From Gloeotrichia echinulata CP02 (GTDB lineage: Bacteria; Cyanobacteriota; Cyanobacteriia; Cyanobacteriales; Nostocaceae), in the NCBI GenBank assembly GCA_038087035.1, contig CP051187.1, positions 1,550,001 through 1,614,000 of the forward strand: a stretch of DNA of 64,000 bases. The letters run 5' to 3'. Under the pieces are notes generated by a model, which ran no database searches, was not told where the DNA came from, and was given only the letters and a program-made list of their open reading frames with translations. Both the position numbers and the translations under genes were made by a program. Position 1 is the first letter of the stretch; the number at the start of each line of letters is the position of its first letter. Shown here piece by piece: positions 62,591-64,000 of the stretch.

Positions 62591-63203
62591 GCAGATAAGC
62601 TCCTTTGATGCGAGTTCTCTAGTGGAAGTTTTGGACGGCTAATGCTGTCCAATGTGAATTTTTTTTGATTTGGCACTATGAGTTTTTTATCAGAAAATGC
62701 TTACAAAATACCGATTTTGTGGTCTATCTGACACAAATCGATATAAAAAACGCAAGATTTGTTAACAAATCTTGACTTTTGTTAAAAGTGATTACTCATT
62801 TTTTTGTTAACTTTAGTTAAATCACTAATTAGCTATTTAGTCATTTATGAGTTTATAAAACCGATCTTAGATGATTTTTATCTCACGCATTCGCGGAGCG
62901 TCTGTCTTTGCTACGCAACGCTACCGCGAACGACACGCTTCGCGAACGTAGAGAAGGCGTGAAATATAAAGCAATACAGTTCAGTTAGGCTCGAATGATA
63001 TACACTTACGGGGCACGGCATCCAAAATTTTTTCTTCTAATGACAATTTTATTCGTGCCGTGCCCCTACGACAATTTTCCTTAACTGAACTATATTGAGA
63101 TATAAAGATGTGGTTCATTTACCTGAAAACCGCTGTAACGATTTCATCCCGCAATTCTGTAACTGCGTAGAATGTTTATCGAAGGGTCACGCACCCTACG
63201 ATT
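62591..63203. other. upstream region of chlH with repeats
   Basis: AT-rich promoter region (62640-62875) with TTTGTTAACAAATCTTGACT-type palindromic stretch at 62757-62780. Then a CGCATTCGCGGAGCGTCTGT repeat (62884-62960) and the MITE at 62972-63097. No gene. Confidence 0.5.
62972..63097. mobile_element. MITE, CAATACAGTTCAGTTA family
   Basis: 126 bp. Ends CAATACAGTTCAGTTAGG and CTTAACTGAACTATATTG are inverted repeats; core GGGGCACGGCATCC ... GTGCCGTGCCCC. This is the simplest full copy of the family found in the CRISPR array and at 30745. Confidence 0.85.
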
Positions 63204-63806
63204 CTAAGCTTTCTGCACCATCCAAACTAACATCCCCAACAATATTTCCACTGGGGGAACGGTATAATCATTCAAATCAATACTCAATGTTTGTCCTTCT
63301 AATTTCAAAAATCGCCAAGCCGTACCGCTGGTGACGCTGCCATAAATTGTCTTAATTGGGATATGATTAATTTCATTAAATTTTTGTGCAGCAATCATTT
63401 CTGCTGCACATTGACCTAGACCTGGTTTTAAATCACCTTTTTTGGCTTCAATAATTACGATTACGGGAGCTTCAATAAATATTTGTTCGGGTGAGCGGCT
63501 AATTAAAAAATCACATACTCCACTTAAGCCTAACTCCGATGCGACGGTGAAATCTTCACCGGAAAAAAAGCTGATTTTTCGTTCGAGAATTTTCCGAACT
63601 TCTACGAGAATAGGACTAATAATTAACTCTGAGCGAGCTTTTTCTGAACCTGTGGCTGTTGCTATTGGTAGTCCTTCGTTTAATGCTTCTTTGAGGTAAA
63701 TACTAGGTTCTATGGATTGGGTTTCCGGTAGAAAGCGTCCGTTTTCAACTGTAGTTAAGTTAAAGTCACGTTTGACTTTTGATAGAGAGAAGTCGCTATA
63801 AGCCAT
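63204..63806 (-). CDS. hypothetical cyanobacterial protein, PD-(D/E)XK nuclease-like
   Basis: 200 residues. Begins MAYSDFSLSKVKRDFNLTTV. The core SELGLSGVCDFLISRS ... APVIVIIEAKKGDLKPGLGQ has the Asp-X(n)-Glu-X-Lys arrangement (CDF...IEAKK) of PD-(D/E)XK folds, followed by QCAAEMIAAQKFN. Such proteins are widespread in filamentous cyanobacteria; function unknown. No partner gene visible in the window. Confidence 0.75.
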   Translation of the reverse strand: MAYSDFSLSKVKRDFNLTTVENGRFLPETQSIEPSIYLKEALNEGLPIATATGSEKARSELIISPILVEVRKILERKISFFSGEDFTVASELGLSGVCDFLISRSPEQIFIEAPVIVIIEAKKGDLKPGLGQCAAEMIAAQKFNEINHIPIKTIYGSVTSGTAWRFLKLEGQTLSIDLNDYTVPPVEILLGMLVWMVQKA

Positions 63807-63858
63807 GATAATTAATTTGGCGCAAATAATCCGGCTTTGATGAATAATGGGTTGATGG

Positions 63859-64000
63859 TAAATAGATCCGCGCTTTGCTAGGGTTTAGCAGTGCTAAACC
63901 CCTACAAAAGATGTAATTTTATTATAGACATACAGCGTTTTTCGGGTAAATGAAGTAAATAGATCCGCGCTTTGCTAGGGTTTAGCAGTGCTAAACCCCT
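63859..64000. repeat. tandem TAGATCCGCGCTTTGCTAGG repeat
   Basis: Two copies (63859-63904 and 63959-64000, cut by the window end) of TAGATCCGCGCTTTGCTAGG with palindrome AGGGTTTAGCA/TGCTAAACCCCT, separated by ~55 bp. Confidence 0.8.

Noticed and set aside
1..64000. tRNA or rRNA genes
   Set aside because: None recognised by eye in intergenic regions; a covariance search (tRNAscan-SE, Infernal) would be decisive.

Overview
The window is chromosomal DNA of a filamentous, probably heterocyst-forming cyanobacterium (Nostocales type). The evidence is phycobilisome linker genes, pcyA, chlH, a bidirectional hox hydrogenase locus, a likely patD gene, many GCGATCGC (HIP1) sites, and heptanucleotide tandem repeats of the STRR kind described in Nostoc/Calothrix. 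The DNA is very rich in repeats, and many genes are interrupted or deleted at repeats.

Layout. 1-4.6 kb: a second-type phycocyanin operon on the minus strand (cpcB-cpcA-two rod linkers-cpcD). Its cpcB and cpcA are both truncated and joined by one intact IS200/IS605 (IS608-like) element with tnpA and tnpB. 5.6-13.7 kb: patD-like gene, rel/spoT, a cyanobacterial hypothetical, mltA, a Ser/Thr kinase. 13.7-14.8 kb: about 150 copies of a 7-bp repeat. 14.8-19.3 kb: haem-type (DUF3365) membrane sensor divergent from a PhnD-like lipoprotein, a glycosyltransferase, an MBL-fold hydrolase. 19.9-24.8 kb: wreck of a type III-B CRISPR-Cas locus: the 5' third of cmr2, an ISL3 scar, the last 69 codons of a RAMP gene, an intact CARF effector with a possible RelE-like C-terminus, and an array invaded by a MITE and then amplified. 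25.7-31.3 kb: ADP-forming acyl-CoA synthetase/GNAT fusion, hoxW, pentapeptide protein, Uma2 protein. 31.3-38.9 kb: uspA-hoxE-hoxF-hoxU-DUF3122-hoxY-CBS/CP12-hoxH. 39.7-48.2 kb: orphan adenine methylase, TPR protein, GNAT, hypothetical, DppDF-type ABC ATPase, pcyA. 48.3-55.5 kb: accessory zone of truncated genes (tnpB, multidomain response regulator, Uma2, MazF-like, DUF5615) with an SDR-PhyH fusion and a VapBC pair. 55.7-58.6 kb: NYN protein, then a two-gene AAA-ATPase + TOPRIM/DUF4435-type module resembling PARIS, lying between two copies of the chlH 3' end. 58.6-63.8 kb: chlH and a PD-(D/E)XK-like hypothetical.

Functional links. hoxEFUYH with hoxW gives a complete NAD(P)-linked [NiFe] hydrogenase and its large-subunit protease; the CBS-CP12 gene inside it suggests coupling to adenylate/redox state and carbon metabolism. 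pcyA and the cpc remnants concern phycobilin and phycobiliprotein supply. The CRISPR locus can no longer make a Cmr complex from this site, yet the array and the CARF effector persist.

The strongest leads are (a) the MITE-driven amplification of the CRISPR array, (b) the PARIS-like pair flanked by chlH 3'-end direct repeats, (c) three 196-bp ISL3-derived MITEs, each exactly at a junction between two unrelated truncated genes, and (d) the cpcB/cpcA deletion explained by recombination between two IS608-type insertions. All family assignments are from reading the sequence; no database search was run.
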